Of a stretch of 64,000 nt of DNA, positions 8,574 through 19,831 are shown in pieces. The notes beneath the pieces were generated by a model. It did no database searches. It was not told the DNA's origin and saw only the letters and a program-made list of their open reading frames with translations. Origin of the DNA: JAAXHH01 sp965225915 (GTDB lineage Bacteria; JAAXHH01); assembly GCA_965225915.1 (NCBI GenBank), contig OZ245326.1, forward strand, positions 1,116,001-1,180,000, written 5' to 3'. Position 1 is the stretch's first letter. Every line of letters starts with the position of its first letter. The position numbers and the translations under genes were made by a program.

Positions 8574-8658
8574 TCCGTGTATCCATCATAAAACAGCTAT
8601 TCATTTGACAGTTATACAAACCCGCACACTGCAGTTATTCAAACCCGCTCAAATGTGA

Positions 8659-9666
8659 TTAAAACCCGACTTCCTTGAACACGGACAGGGGGATTTCTCC
8701 ATCCAGAACCTTGAAGTACTGGTAGTTGGTATCCACCACACGATAGCCCATGTTGGTGTACAACAGGATCGGACGAGGGCTGCCGGTGTTCGCCTGGGTG
8801 GTCGCGTGGCGGTATCCCAGGTTGTGCATTTCCTTCAGCAGTATCTCCATCATGTACCGCCCGAATCCCTTACCCTGCTCACCTTCGCTGACGCGCCCGC
8901 CTACGGGACTGCCTTCAAGGTAGAACCAGGGAATGTAGAATGTGTCCTGCGCCTTGGACGATCGGCAGAAGTCCCCGTGAGACTGGGCAAAACCATGCCC
9001 TATGCACTGTTCTCCCCTGAAAAGCTGGAATTCCATATTGGGCCGTTCGCCCCGTCCGGGCTGGATGTCGAATCGTGTAGTCACCTCCGGATCGGGCAGT
9101 TCCGGGTCCGGTACTTTGAAGTCAGGGAGTTCAAGGAGGATGATGCCGCGGGTAATGCGATAGTCATTCATGCAGAACAGGGCGCCCACATGCCCCATCC
9201 TGTCGGATTGAAACCCGTGGCAGAAACGATAAAACCGGTATCCGAAATAGCTGAATGCCCGGATCTGGCTGATACCGAATCCCCGCAGGTGCCTTTCCGC
9301 CGCTTCCACGAGCGCCTGTCCCGCCGGCCTTGCTCCCGCCCGGTGGTGTAGAAACCGGATCAGGCCGATGCGGTCCTGCAGCAACTCCTCGATCGGATGC
9401 TGTCCGATTCGATGGTCTTCCTCGCCCTTATGACAGATCGCCACGTGCACGAAGCCGAGTACGGTGCCATCGTCGTCTTCGGCCACCAGGATCGACTCGT
9501 CCGATAGATCGTCGTAAGGTTCGTCGTCTTGTTCCTCGCTACACCATAGACCGGTATCGAATTCCTTCTGCGTAACCGGGTAGCAATAAGGCATATCTGA
9601 AAACTGTTCGTTGTAGAAGTCCCGCAGCATGGACGCCTGGTCGATAGACAGGATATTGATAGTCAT
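8659..9666 (-). CDS. GNAT-family N-acetyltransferase, two tandem domains
   Basis: 335 residues. The N-terminal half reads as a GNAT domain: ESILVAEDDDGTVLGFVHVAI is the beta2-beta4 region (cited in part), followed by a RPAGQALVEAAERHLRGFG acetyl-CoA-type helix and YFGYRFYRFCHGF. The C-terminal half has a second copy: SEGEQGKGFGRYMMEILLKE contains the Q-G-K-G-F-G pyrophosphate loop, followed by NLGYRHATTQANTGSP and LLYTNMGYRVV, the usual motif B end. The second site looks the better preserved. The acceptor is unknown; such two-domain proteins act on small amines or aminoglycosides. A GGGGTG lies just upstream of the ATG. The gene stands between methyltransferase genes in the accessory patch. 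Confidence 0.85.
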   Translation of the reverse strand: MTINILSIDQASMLRDFYNEQFSDMPYCYPVTQKEFDTGLWCSEEQDDEPYDDLSDESILVAEDDDGTVLGFVHVAICHKGEEDHRIGQHPIEELLQDRIGLIRFLHHRAGARPAGQALVEAAERHLRGFGISQIRAFSYFGYRFYRFCHGFQSDRMGHVGALFCMNDYRITRGIILLELPDFKVPDPELPDPEVTTRFDIQPGRGERPNMEFQLFRGEQCIGHGFAQSHGDFCRSSKAQDTFYIPWFYLEGSPVGGRVSEGEQGKGFGRYMMEILLKEMHNLGYRHATTQANTGSPRPILLYTNMGYRVVDTNYQYFKVLDGEIPLSVFKEVGF

Positions 9667-9683
9667 GGTACACCCCAGTGAGG

Positions 9684-10469
9684 TTACGGCTTACTCCGGG
9701 CTACCCAAACCTGCTCATTGCCATGTTCGAAGGGACCGCGCGTGAAACCCCCGTACAGCGCTTCGACCTCGAAGCCGCAAAGTTCGAGGAGGTGCTGCAT
9801 CTCAAATCGATAGACGTAGCGCAGAATGAGCGGGGTGACGGTCTTCGAAACCACCTTGCCCTCGTTGTCCAATTCTTCAAAAAACCGGTATTCCACGAGG
9901 GTCTGCTCAGCGGGATCGTAACTGCGCGTATCCGAGACCATGATCTGGCGACCCGAATCCGGGTGCCTGAACGTGCCGATGTGGCTGATCACACCCCGGG
10001 GCGGCTTCATGTAGGCGGCGATGATCTCGAGGCTGGGGTCGAACACGTTGAACACCAGGCGGCCGCCATCATTGAGATGATCGCGTATACGCGTGAGGGC
10101 TTTCCGTTGATCTTCCACGGTCATCATGTGCAGAAACGCGCGGTAGGGTATGATCGCAAGATCGAACTGCCGATCAAGGTCAAAGGTCCGCATATCATCC
10201 TCGACGATCTGTATGCGGCGCCGCGTTTCGTCGGGCAAACCGGCTATTTTGCCCCGGGCGATGTCCAGCATCGCGGGCGCTGAATCGAGACCGACGATAT
10301 TCACCCCGGACTCGGCTATCGGAATCATGATCCGGCCAGTGCCGCAGCCGATCTCCAGTACGGGGCCGCTGGCTTTCCTCGCCTCCTCCACGTAAAACGC
10401 CTCGTCGCCGTCGAGCCCTGCCGAAAGGCTGTCATAGAATCCAGCGTCCGTCCTGTCATATTCCGCCAT
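9684..10469 (-). CDS. Class I SAM-dependent methyltransferase (pair B, intact copy)
   Basis: 261 residues, start ATG 10469 with AGGAG eight bases upstream. Motifs in order: a short N-terminal cap (AGFYDSLSAGLDGDEAFY), motif I VLEIGCGTGRIMIPIA (about 36-51), the acidic strand end IVGLDSAPAML, EDDMRTFDLDRQFDLAIIP (motif II region) and LNDGGRLVFNVFDP (motif III). The second half is a beta-rich substrate domain with YRFFEELDNEGK and RYVYRFEMQHLLELCGF, as in the Methyltransf_25-type families. It is closely related to the damaged copy directly upstream (10636-11447), so the two arose by tandem duplication. Substrate unknown. It is the only one of four methyltransferase genes in this patch without visible damage. 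Confidence 0.88.
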   Translation of the reverse strand: MAEYDRTDAGFYDSLSAGLDGDEAFYVEEARKASGPVLEIGCGTGRIMIPIAESGVNIVGLDSAPAMLDIARGKIAGLPDETRRRIQIVEDDMRTFDLDRQFDLAIIPYRAFLHMMTVEDQRKALTRIRDHLNDGGRLVFNVFDPSLEIIAAYMKPPRGVISHIGTFRHPDSGRQIMVSDTRSYDPAEQTLVEYRFFEELDNEGKVVSKTVTPLILRYVYRFEMQHLLELCGFEVEALYGGFTRGPFEHGNEQVWVARSKP

Positions 10470-10635
10470 GCCGCATACTCCTCACAAAAAGCAGCCTGAT
10501 ACCAGAAACCGATCCGCTTTCCAAATCCTGTTTCGATCCAGACGCCGAATTAAGTCCTCTCAATAACACATTCGGAGGGATGCAGGATTGAGTATTCCCA
10601 GTAACTTTGAAGAATACAACTTTAAAAAGGGTCAG

Positions 10636-11447
10636 TTAAACTCCTACGGCCTTCCTAGCTATCCACACCTGGTCATTTCCGTGGCGAAACGGACTGCGCT
10701 GGAAGTCCCCGTAGAGCACCTCGACTTCGAAACCGCAGAGCTCCAGGAGGTGCTGCATCTCATAGCGATAGAAGTAGCGGAGCAAGAACGGAATGACCGT
10801 ATTCGAAACTTCCCTGCCTTCATTGTCCAGTTCTTTGAAGTACTGGTATGCCTCAACGGTCTGCTCCATCGGGTCGAACTGCCTCGTATCCCACGCCATG
10901 ACTTGGCGACCCGAATCCGGATGCGCGAACGACCAGATGTGATTAAGCGAACCGCTCGGCGTTTAAGCGAACCGCTCGGCGTTTCCTGGCTGGCGGCGAT
11001 CACATCCGGACCGGGGTCTATTACGTCGAATATCAGTCGGCCATGGTCGACTAGATGATCGTGAATGGTCGTCAACGCGCTTCGCTGATCATCCTCGGTC
11101 AGCATGTAGTTAAAGGTGCGGTATGGCATGATGACTAGATTGAAGCGCTGATCCAGGTCGAACGCTCGCATATCATCTTTGACGAGTCGTATGCGTTGAC
11201 ACGTTTCTACAGACAGGCTGGCGACTTTTTCCCGTGCGATTTTCAGCATCGCTGGTGCCTGGTCGAGACCAACGATGGATACGCCGGAATCAGCAATCGG
11301 TATCATGATCCGGCCGGTGCCGCAGCCGATCTCTAGAACGGAGCCGCCGGCTTTCAGTGCCTCTTCCACGTAAAACGCCTCGTCGCCGTCGAGCCCTGTC
11401 GAGATCCAATCGTAGAAACCGGCGTCTTTACTGTCATACTCCGACAA
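10636..11447 (-). pseudogene. SAM-dependent methyltransferase frameshifted by a 20-bp tandem duplication (pair B, copy 2)
   Basis: The frame opens at a TTG (11447) where the paralogue has ATG, and reads like the intact neighbour through motif I (VLEIGCGTGRIMIPIA) and motif III (HGRLIFDVIDP) to TPSGSLK. There a 20-base unit is present twice in a row (10943-10962 and 10963-10982), shifting the frame by two bases. Downstream, the other frame continues as AHPDSGRQVMAWDTRQFDP and ends at 10636 with the normal C-terminus. Removing one repeat copy restores PSGSLNHIWSFAHPDSGR, which aligns with the intact paralogue. Left as it is, the shifted frame runs on to 10659 and would give a 262-residue product with a nonsense C-terminal third. 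Confidence 0.85.
10943..10984. repeat. 20-bp perfect tandem duplication inside the methyltransferase gene
   Basis: Two adjacent identical copies of ttaagcgaaccgctcggcgt (10943-10962, 10963-10982) plus two further matching bases. It is the cause of the frameshift in the pair B copy 2 gene. Confidence 0.95.
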
Positions 11448-11757
11448 GCGGCAGGACCCCCAGAAAATACAACTCGGTACCTGACTTCAGTGAGCAGGAA
11501 ACCAGGTATCGATTCACCAGATAACTAGGCCGACTCGAGAACACATCCGGACGTATGCGTTAATGTGCTGCACAAAATGTAATAGATACAACTTCGAAGT
11601 ATAGTTTTTTATTCTTGTACCGATTCCATTCTATTTTTACATTTTTTTGCAGATTGGTCTTCATCAGTACATACCAACATGGAATTCAGCCTGGAACAAC
11701 AAGATAGTGCTTTGACGGCACACTAGAACGACAACCAGGACTTTGTTGAGGTAAACG
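11448..11757. other. AT-rich intergenic region upstream of the hydroxyacid dehydrogenase
   Basis: 310 bases without a supported gene. It is distinctly more AT-rich than its surroundings around 11570-11660, with several T-runs. It separates divergent genes; a weak plus-strand promoter is listed separately. Confidence 0.5.
11615..11643 (+). promoter_or_regulatory. Weak candidate promoter of the hydroxyacid dehydrogenase gene
   Basis: TTGTAC (11615-11620), a 17-base spacer and TACATT (11638-11643). It would give a leader of about 110 bases. Matches are partial (three and four of six bases). Confidence 0.3.
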
Positions 11758-12720
11758 ATGCCTGACCGCCTGCGCATTGTCATTCCCGGGGACGATCCCC
11801 CGCAGATGCAGGGTTCGCCCCACCTTAGACGCCTCGAGGAATACGGGGAAGTCATCCTCTACACCGATCGACCCGAAACGGCGGAAGAGAAAATCGACCG
11901 GGTCCGCGGCGCCGGGGTGATGATCAACTCCCGGGGCCTGGTCAAATGGCCCGGTGACGTCCTGCGGGCGCTGCCCGATCTTCGCATGATCGCGACCTGT
12001 TCCATCGGTGTCGATAACTTCGACCTTGCCGTGGCCAGGGAAAGCGGCATCGTCATCTGCAACCAGCCTGGCCGGACGGCGCCGGTCGTCGCGGAGCACG
12101 CTTTCGGGCTCATGTTCGCCCTCGCAAAAAGGGCGGCGTACTTCACGGGTGCCATGAAAGCCGGGCAATGGCCCCGGCTGGACAGCTATTACCTCAGGGG
12201 CAAGACGCTGGGTGTCATCGGTACCGGTCCCATTGGATCGGAAATGGCGAGGATGGCGAGGAGCGTTGGGATGGACGTGATGGCCTGGACGTACAACCCT
12301 TCGGATGAAAGGGCCAGGGAGATCGGGGTAACCTACGTGGAGCTGGATGAATTGTTCCAGAAGTCGGACGTCATATCGCTGCACGTCATGCTGACGGACG
12401 AAAGCCGCCATATGATCGATGCAAATGTGCTGGAACGTATGAAACCCGGGGCGCTGCTCATCAACTGCGGGCGCGGTGGCCTGGTGGATACGGACGCGCT
12501 GGTCGGGGCGCTACGGTCGGGGCACCTGGGCGGTGCGGCGCTGGACGTCTTTGAAACGGAACCCATTCCGGCGGATCATCCCCTGCTCGACCTGGAGCAG
12601 GTCGTGCTGACGCCCCACTGCGCGGACATGACCCCCGAAGGCGTCGACCTGCTCAACGAAGGCGCAGTTAACAACATCATTGCCTTTCTCGAAGGCCGTC
12701 CGCGGAACGTGGTGGGCTGA
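11758..12720 (+). CDS. D-isomer-specific 2-hydroxyacid dehydrogenase (phosphoglycerate-dehydrogenase-like)
   Basis: 320 residues; GAGGT lies seven bases before the ATG. The split catalytic domain surrounds a Rossmann NAD domain with GVIGTGPIGSEMARMARSVG. The family's catalytic set is visible: Arg in NCGRGGLVDTDAL, Glu in ALDVFETEP, and His in TPHCADMT. The length fits the short D-2-hydroxyacid dehydrogenases (hydroxypyruvate/glyoxylate reductase, D-lactate or phosphoglycerate dehydrogenase without an ACT domain). The absence of a C-terminal regulatory domain argues against a classical SerA. No neighbouring gene defines the substrate. It converges on the ferredoxin:thioredoxin reductase gene. 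Confidence 0.9.
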   Translation: MPDRLRIVIPGDDPPQMQGSPHLRRLEEYGEVILYTDRPETAEEKIDRVRGAGVMINSRGLVKWPGDVLRALPDLRMIATCSIGVDNFDLAVARESGIVICNQPGRTAPVVAEHAFGLMFALAKRAAYFTGAMKAGQWPRLDSYYLRGKTLGVIGTGPIGSEMARMARSVGMDVMAWTYNPSDERAREIGVTYVELDELFQKSDVISLHVMLTDESRHMIDANVLERMKPGALLINCGRGGLVDTDALVGALRSGHLGGAALDVFETEPIPADHPLLDLEQVVLTPHCADMTPEGVDLLNEGAVNNIIAFLEGRPRNVVG

Positions 12721-12733
12721 AGAACGGCTTCCT

Positions 12734-12791
12734 GTCACCGCCTGGTGACGCGCCTCCCGAATTACTGCTCCGCCCGGTGACGTGCCTCCCG
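12734..12791. repeat. Inverted repeat and imperfect 32-bp-spaced duplication between convergent genes
   Basis: GTCACC-GCCT-GGTGAC (12734-12749) is a perfect six-base-pair hairpin in the 41-base gap between two convergent stops. It is not followed by a T-run, so a classical terminator is unlikely. The 21-base segment 12739-12759 recurs with two mismatches at 12771-12791, inside the 3' end of the reductase gene, which looks like a local 32-bp duplication. Confidence 0.55.
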
Positions 12792-13163
12792 GCCCCTGTC
12801 CGGCGTGGGGTCCTCGATCAGTCCGTACATCTGGCGTCCCTCGTGGTCTTCCGGCAGATACTCGGTGATCGGCTGTCCCTCGGGTGTCACGAACAGCAGG
12901 CAGTGGCAATACTTGTAGATCTTCATCTCGTCGCAGGCGCAAACCCACTCGCGGCTTCGTTCCAGTTCGGCTTTCTTGTCGGGGTAGAAATTGCAGGGGC
13001 ACAGGGGCCGGCCCAGTTCGTCCACGTGGGCGGCAAGGCCCTTGACCACGGAATCCTTTACTTCCGCGTTCGGATGGGGTGAGGTGCCCGTCTTCTCCCA
13101 GTACTTCTCGCAGTACCGCTCCATGCGTTGCATACTTTTTTCAGAAGGCTGTTGTTCGTTCAT
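12762..13163 (-). CDS. ftrB: Ferredoxin:thioredoxin reductase catalytic (beta) subunit family protein
   Basis: 133 residues from ATG 13163, preceded by AAGGAG. The cysteine array is diagnostic: CPC (LCPCNFYPD), 16 residues, CAC, 8 residues, CHC (YCHCLLF). The same CPC-x16-CxC-x8-CHC layout holds the [4Fe-4S] cluster and redox-active disulfide of plant and cyanobacterial FTR catalytic chains. In chloroplasts the enzyme transfers electrons from ferredoxin to thioredoxin; in non-phototrophs related proteins act with dedicated thioredoxins. No variable (alpha) subunit or thioredoxin is visible nearby. The N-terminal extension is helical (MQRMERYCEKYWEKTG) and the acidic C-terminal tail is slightly longer than usual. 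Confidence 0.9.
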   Translation of the reverse strand: MNEQQPSEKSMQRMERYCEKYWEKTGTSPHPNAEVKDSVVKGLAAHVDELGRPLCPCNFYPDKKAELERSREWVCACDEMKIYKYCHCLLFVTPEGQPITEYLPEDHEGRQMYGLIEDPTPDRGREARHRAEQ

Positions 13164-13521
13164 GGTTCCACTCCTTGAATGGGTACAGCTTTCATGATAT
13201 TCCTCGTTATTCATCGTCCATCTCGTCCTGGTATCAATGTACCCACTCCAGACCGCCATGTCAATCGATCAGCGGTTCAATCCGATGACATCAAGCGGCC
13301 AGAACCGTTGGGTTGAAATGGGAAACCGCCGACCGAATCGATGCGGCGGACCGGTGATGTCCATGCTTGAATCCAACCGTTCAGACTGCCTTCCGATAAA
13401 ATCAATCCACCAGGCGAAATTACATTGACTTTATTTGCGGCGCGATATATTCTTCATGACTGTTGTTTAGATTCCTGTTTTTCGTTGAGGAACGCATCAG
13501 AAATAGACAGAACGAGTCACT
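13164..13521. other. Divergent intergenic region upstream of the respiratory operon
   Basis: 358 bases between the reductase gene and actA, without a supported gene. It carries the strong plus-strand promoter listed below. No convincing promoter was found for the minus-strand gene. Confidence 0.6.
13425..13453 (+). promoter_or_regulatory. Sigma70-type promoter of the alternative complex III / oxidase operon
   Basis: TTGACT (13425-13430), exactly 17 bases, then TATTCT (13448-13453). Transcription would begin near 13460, about 60 bases before actA. It is one of the two best promoter matches in the window and the only one seen for the 12.7-kb respiratory gene run. Confidence 0.65.
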
Positions 13522-14190
13522 ATGCCGCAGCTTTTTTCCCCCGCAGCCAATACATGGCTTAAGGCGAGCATCGTCGGTGGGGCGCTCCTTCTGACAACCG
13601 TATTTGGCGTGATTTTCTACCTCGGTTCGACTTCCTACGTTACCCGGCAGCATCAGGTAAGGCCCCAACCCGTTCCTTTCAGTCATCGACATCACGTTAA
13701 TCAACTCGGCATCGACTGCCGGTATTGTCACGCGACGGTCGAAACGAGTGCCTTCGCCGGCATGCCGCCGACGAAAACGTGCATGAGCTGCCATTCGCAG
13801 GTCTGGATCGATGCGCCGATTCTGGAACCCGTGCGCGAAAGCTACGCTACCGGAGTGTCGCTCGAATGGACCCGGGTGCACGACCTGCCGGACTACGTGT
13901 ATTTCAATCATAGTATTCATATAAATAAAGGAATTGGCTGCGAATCCTGTCACGGCGCCGTCAACGAGATGGCCCTGATGTGGCAGGAGAATTCGCTGCA
14001 GATGATGTGGTGCCTCGATTGCCACCGCGACCCGGAACAGTTCATCCGGGAACGGGCGGACGTGTACAAGTTCGAGTCCCAGCCCGATTACTCGCCGCCG
14101 GCCGACCAGATGGCGCTAGGTGTGCAATTGATTCGAGGCTACCGGGTAAACAAGGTTCAGTTGCAAGACTGTTCCATCTGTCATCGATAG
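13522..14190 (+). CDS. actA: Alternative complex III pentahaem cytochrome c subunit ActA
   Basis: 222 residues. An N-terminal membrane anchor (about 15-36, KASIVGGALLLTTVFGVIFY) is followed by a periplasmic domain with five CxxCH haem sites: CRYCH, CMSCH, CESCH, CLDCH and CSICH near the C-terminus. This matches ActA of quinol:cytochrome c/alternative complex III oxidoreductase, which takes electrons from the membrane quinol-oxidising core to the monohaem subunit or directly to oxidase. It is the first gene of the operon and sits just behind the promoter. The usual ActA has five haems and about 200-230 residues, so the gene is complete. Confidence 0.95.
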   Translation: MPQLFSPAANTWLKASIVGGALLLTTVFGVIFYLGSTSYVTRQHQVRPQPVPFSHRHHVNQLGIDCRYCHATVETSAFAGMPPTKTCMSCHSQVWIDAPILEPVRESYATGVSLEWTRVHDLPDYVYFNHSIHINKGIGCESCHGAVNEMALMWQENSLQMMWCLDCHRDPEQFIRERADVYKFESQPDYSPPADQMALGVQLIRGYRVNKVQLQDCSICHR

Positions 14191-14214
14191 CAGGTACAGC
14201 CACGGTATCGAACC

Positions 14215-17229
<3,015 letters not shown>

Positions 17230-17294
17230 GACTGAATCAGGGGTAACTGGAAGTCACGGCAGTAGAATCCCGCCATGAGTGAGGGAATAGCTTT

Positions 17295-18689
17295 TTGTCG
17301 CAACAGGCCGCAGATATAGAACGGAACGGGCGGACCGGTACTTACACGGGCGATGGTTTTGTCGCATCCGAGTACAATAATACCACCGTTACCGAAAAGA
17401 TCGCCAACATCGTCCTCCGGTCGAGTACGCCGCTGGGATGGTACCTGGCCGTGGCGATCCTGCTGCCCGTCGTCGGACTGCTGGGCATCTCCATCATTTA
17501 CCTGGTACTGATAGGCACCGGTATCTGGGGCCTGAACGTGCCGGTCGGCTGGGGTTTCGCCATCATCAACTTCGTCTGGTGGATCGGTATCGGACACGCC
17601 GGCACGCTCATCTCCGCCATCCTCCACCTGATGCGGCAGGACTGGCGGAACTCGATCAACCGTTTCGCGGAAGCGATGACGATTTTCGCCGTGATGTGCG
17701 CCGGCATGTTTCCGCTGCTTCACGTGGGCCGGCCCTGGTTGGCATACTGGCTGCTTCCGCTGCCCAATACCATGTCTCTGTGGCCCCAGTGGCGTTCGCC
17801 GCTGGTCTGGGATGTGTTCGCCGTGTCGACCTATTTCATCGTTTCCCTGATCTTCTGGTACATGGGCATGATCCCGGATCTCGGCACCCTCCGTGACCGA
17901 GCCCGAAATCCTGTCGTCGCGCGTATATTCGGCATCCTGTCCCTGGGCTGGCGCGGCGCTTCGTCGCACTGGGCCCGGTATGAAAAAGCCTATCTCATCC
18001 TGGCCGGGCTGTCCACGCCCCTGGTCCTGTCCGTGCATTCCATCGTTTCGCTGGACTTTGCCGTTTCGCTGATTCCAGGCTGGCATACCACCGTGTTCCC
18101 GCCCTACTTCGTAGCCGGTGCTATTTACGCCGGTTTCGCCATGGTGATGACGCTGACCATTCCGGTGAGGAAATGGTTCCGGCTGGAAGGACTCATTACG
18201 ACGAGACACCTGGAAAACATGGGCAAGATCACGCTGGCGACGGGCTTCATCGTCGTGTACGGATACGCCATGGAAATGTTCATCTCGTGGTACAGCGCGA
18301 GTCCCTACGAAGGGTTCATGATGTGGAACCGTATGACCGGGCAGTACGCTCCGGTATACTGGGTGCTGATCTTCTGCAACGCCTGCAGTATCCAGATTCT
18401 ATGGTGGAAGCGGGCCCGGCGCAGTCCCGTGGTGCTGTTCATCGTCTCTTTGATCGTCGGCGTGGGCATGTGGCTGGAACGGTTCGTCATCGTGGTAACC
18501 AGCCTGGCCAACGATTACATGCCTTCGTCGTGGGACTACTACTCGGGCACGATCTGGGACTGGAGTCTCTACATCGGCACCATCGGTTTCTTCCTTTTCA
18601 TGATGTGCCTGTTCATCCGGTTCCTGCCGATGATTCCCATGTCCGAAATGAAGATGATCATTCCGAAGCACCGGAAGAAGGACGCTTAA
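17295..18689 (+). CDS. actC: Alternative complex III quinol-binding membrane subunit ActC (NrfD-like)
   Basis: 464 residues starting at TTG 17295, with GAGGGA eight bases upstream. It is a polytopic NrfD/PsrC-like protein, with about ten hydrophobic helices recognisable, for example LAVAILLPVVGLLGISIIYL and IIYAGF-type segments. The segment FVWWIGIGHAGTLISAILHL in the second-third helix region is the conserved quinol-site and proton-path stretch of ActC. Together with ActF it forms the membrane core of complex III that oxidises quinol. The start codon choice rests on the binding site and on the typical hydrophilic N-terminus (about 35 residues). Confidence 0.93.
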   Translation: MSQQAADIERNGRTGTYTGDGFVASEYNNTTVTEKIANIVLRSSTPLGWYLAVAILLPVVGLLGISIIYLVLIGTGIWGLNVPVGWGFAIINFVWWIGIGHAGTLISAILHLMRQDWRNSINRFAEAMTIFAVMCAGMFPLLHVGRPWLAYWLLPLPNTMSLWPQWRSPLVWDVFAVSTYFIVSLIFWYMGMIPDLGTLRDRARNPVVARIFGILSLGWRGASSHWARYEKAYLILAGLSTPLVLSVHSIVSLDFAVSLIPGWHTTVFPPYFVAGAIYAGFAMVMTLTIPVRKWFRLEGLITTRHLENMGKITLATGFIVVYGYAMEMFISWYSASPYEGFMMWNRMTGQYAPVYWVLIFCNACSIQILWWKRARRSPVVLFIVSLIVGVGMWLERFVIVVTSLANDYMPSSWDYYSGTIWDWSLYIGTIGFFLFMMCLFIRFLPMIPMSEMKMIIPKHRKKDA

Positions 18690-18690
18690 T

Positions 18691-19239
18691 ATGAATCACG
18701 GACACGCGCAGGATGAACTGCGCGGCCTCGTAGCCGAGTTCGAAAACGAGGAATCCATCGTGGAAGCCACGCGGAAGACCGTGGAGGCCGGATATCATCA
18801 AGTCGAGACCTATACGCCCTACCCGCTCGAAGAACTGCTGGACATACAGCATCTTCACAAGAACAATGTGGCGCTGGTGATCCTTATAGGGGGGTTGACC
18901 GGCTGCGCCGTCGGCTTCTACATGCAGTACTTCGCCTCGGTGATTCACTACCCGATCAACGTGGGCGGCCGACCCTTTAACAGCTGGCCGGCCTTCATAC
19001 CCGTCATGTTCGAGTGTACGGTCCTTTTCGCTTCCATTGCCGCCCTTGTCGGGATGTTGGTAATGAATAAGCTGCCTCGCCCCAACCATCCGCTATTCGA
19101 TATCGAACGGTTCCGGTACGCCACACAGGATCGTTTCTTTCTGTGTATCGAGGCGGAGGACCCGTATTTCGACCGGGACGCTACCCGGCAGTTTCTCGAG
19201 GAACTTAATCCCCATGAGGTGACCGAAGTTGAAGCGTAA
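18691..19239 (+). CDS. actD: Alternative complex III subunit ActD (DUF3341)
   Basis: 182 residues with the DUF3341 layout: an N-terminal soluble ferredoxin-like fold (LRGLVAEFENEESIVEATRK, YTPYPLEEL) and two transmembrane helices, the first around VALVILIGGLTGCAVGFYMQ and the second around AFIPVMFECTVLFASIAALV. The segment PINVGGRPFNSWPAFIPVMF between them is the usual ActD signature. The start lies one base beyond the actC stop and the end overlaps actE by 11 bases, which implies coupled translation. In structures ActD caps the cytoplasmic side of the membrane core. Confidence 0.93.
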   Translation: MNHGHAQDELRGLVAEFENEESIVEATRKTVEAGYHQVETYTPYPLEELLDIQHLHKNNVALVILIGGLTGCAVGFYMQYFASVIHYPINVGGRPFNSWPAFIPVMFECTVLFASIAALVGMLVMNKLPRPNHPLFDIERFRYATQDRFFLCIEAEDPYFDRDATRQFLEELNPHEVTEVEA

Positions 19240-19831
19240 CTCCATGGCCATCATTCACGCTGGTTTCCTGTGCGTCCTCTGCCTGTTCGCCACGGTGTCC
19301 TGCCGCCAGGACATGCACGATCAGCCACGGGCCGAGCCCTTCGAGGAAAGCGATTTCTTCGGTGACAGGCGCTCGGTGCGTCCCGTGGTGGAAGGGACCA
19401 TACCCCGGGGCCACCTGCGGCTGGACGAGCATTTCTACACGGGTAAAATCAACGGTGAACTGGCCACGACCTTTCCCTTTCCGGTGACCATCAACGTACT
19501 GAAGAGAGGGCAGGAGAGATACGACATCTATTGCGCGCCCTGCCACAGCAAGGTCGGAGACGGACTCGGCATGATCGTGCAGCGCGGCATGAAACAACCG
19601 GAGTCGTTCCACAGCCAGCGTCTCTTCGAAGTTGAGGCCGGGCATTTCTACGACGTCATGACCAATGGTTTTGGCAACATGTACAGTTACGAGGAACGCA
19701 TCAGCCCGAGAGACCGGTGGGTAATTGCCGCCTATGTACGGGCGCTGCAGTTGAGCCAGGGCGCCAACCTGGCCGAACTACCGGAATCGGACCAACAACG
19801 CATTCAACAGATCGTAGAAGTGGAAGAATGA
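19229..19831 (+). CDS. actE: Alternative complex III monohaem cytochrome c lipoprotein ActE
   Basis: 200 residues from TTG 19229 (GAGGTGA seven bases upstream); an alternative ATG lies at 19244. The N-terminus is a lipoprotein signal: KR, a hydrophobic stretch and the lipobox FATVSC. One haem site, CAPCH, is present in YDIYCAPCHSKVGDG, with a distal methionine candidate in the NMYSYEERISPRDRW region (sixth-ligand assignment uncertain). It belongs to the mono-haem ActE group, the docking subunit to periplasmic electron acceptors or to the caa3 oxidase encoded downstream. The stop overlaps the actF start by four bases (ATGA). Confidence 0.92.
   Translation: MKRNSMAIIHAGFLCVLCLFATVSCRQDMHDQPRAEPFEESDFFGDRRSVRPVVEGTIPRGHLRLDEHFYTGKINGELATTFPFPVTINVLKRGQERYDIYCAPCHSKVGDGLGMIVQRGMKQPESFHSQRLFEVEAGHFYDVMTNGFGNMYSYEERISPRDRWVIAAYVRALQLSQGANLAELPESDQQRIQQIVEVEE

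Noticed and set aside
12734..12749. Hairpin between convergent genes as a rho-independent terminator
   Set aside because: The stem is perfect but there is no T-run on either strand.
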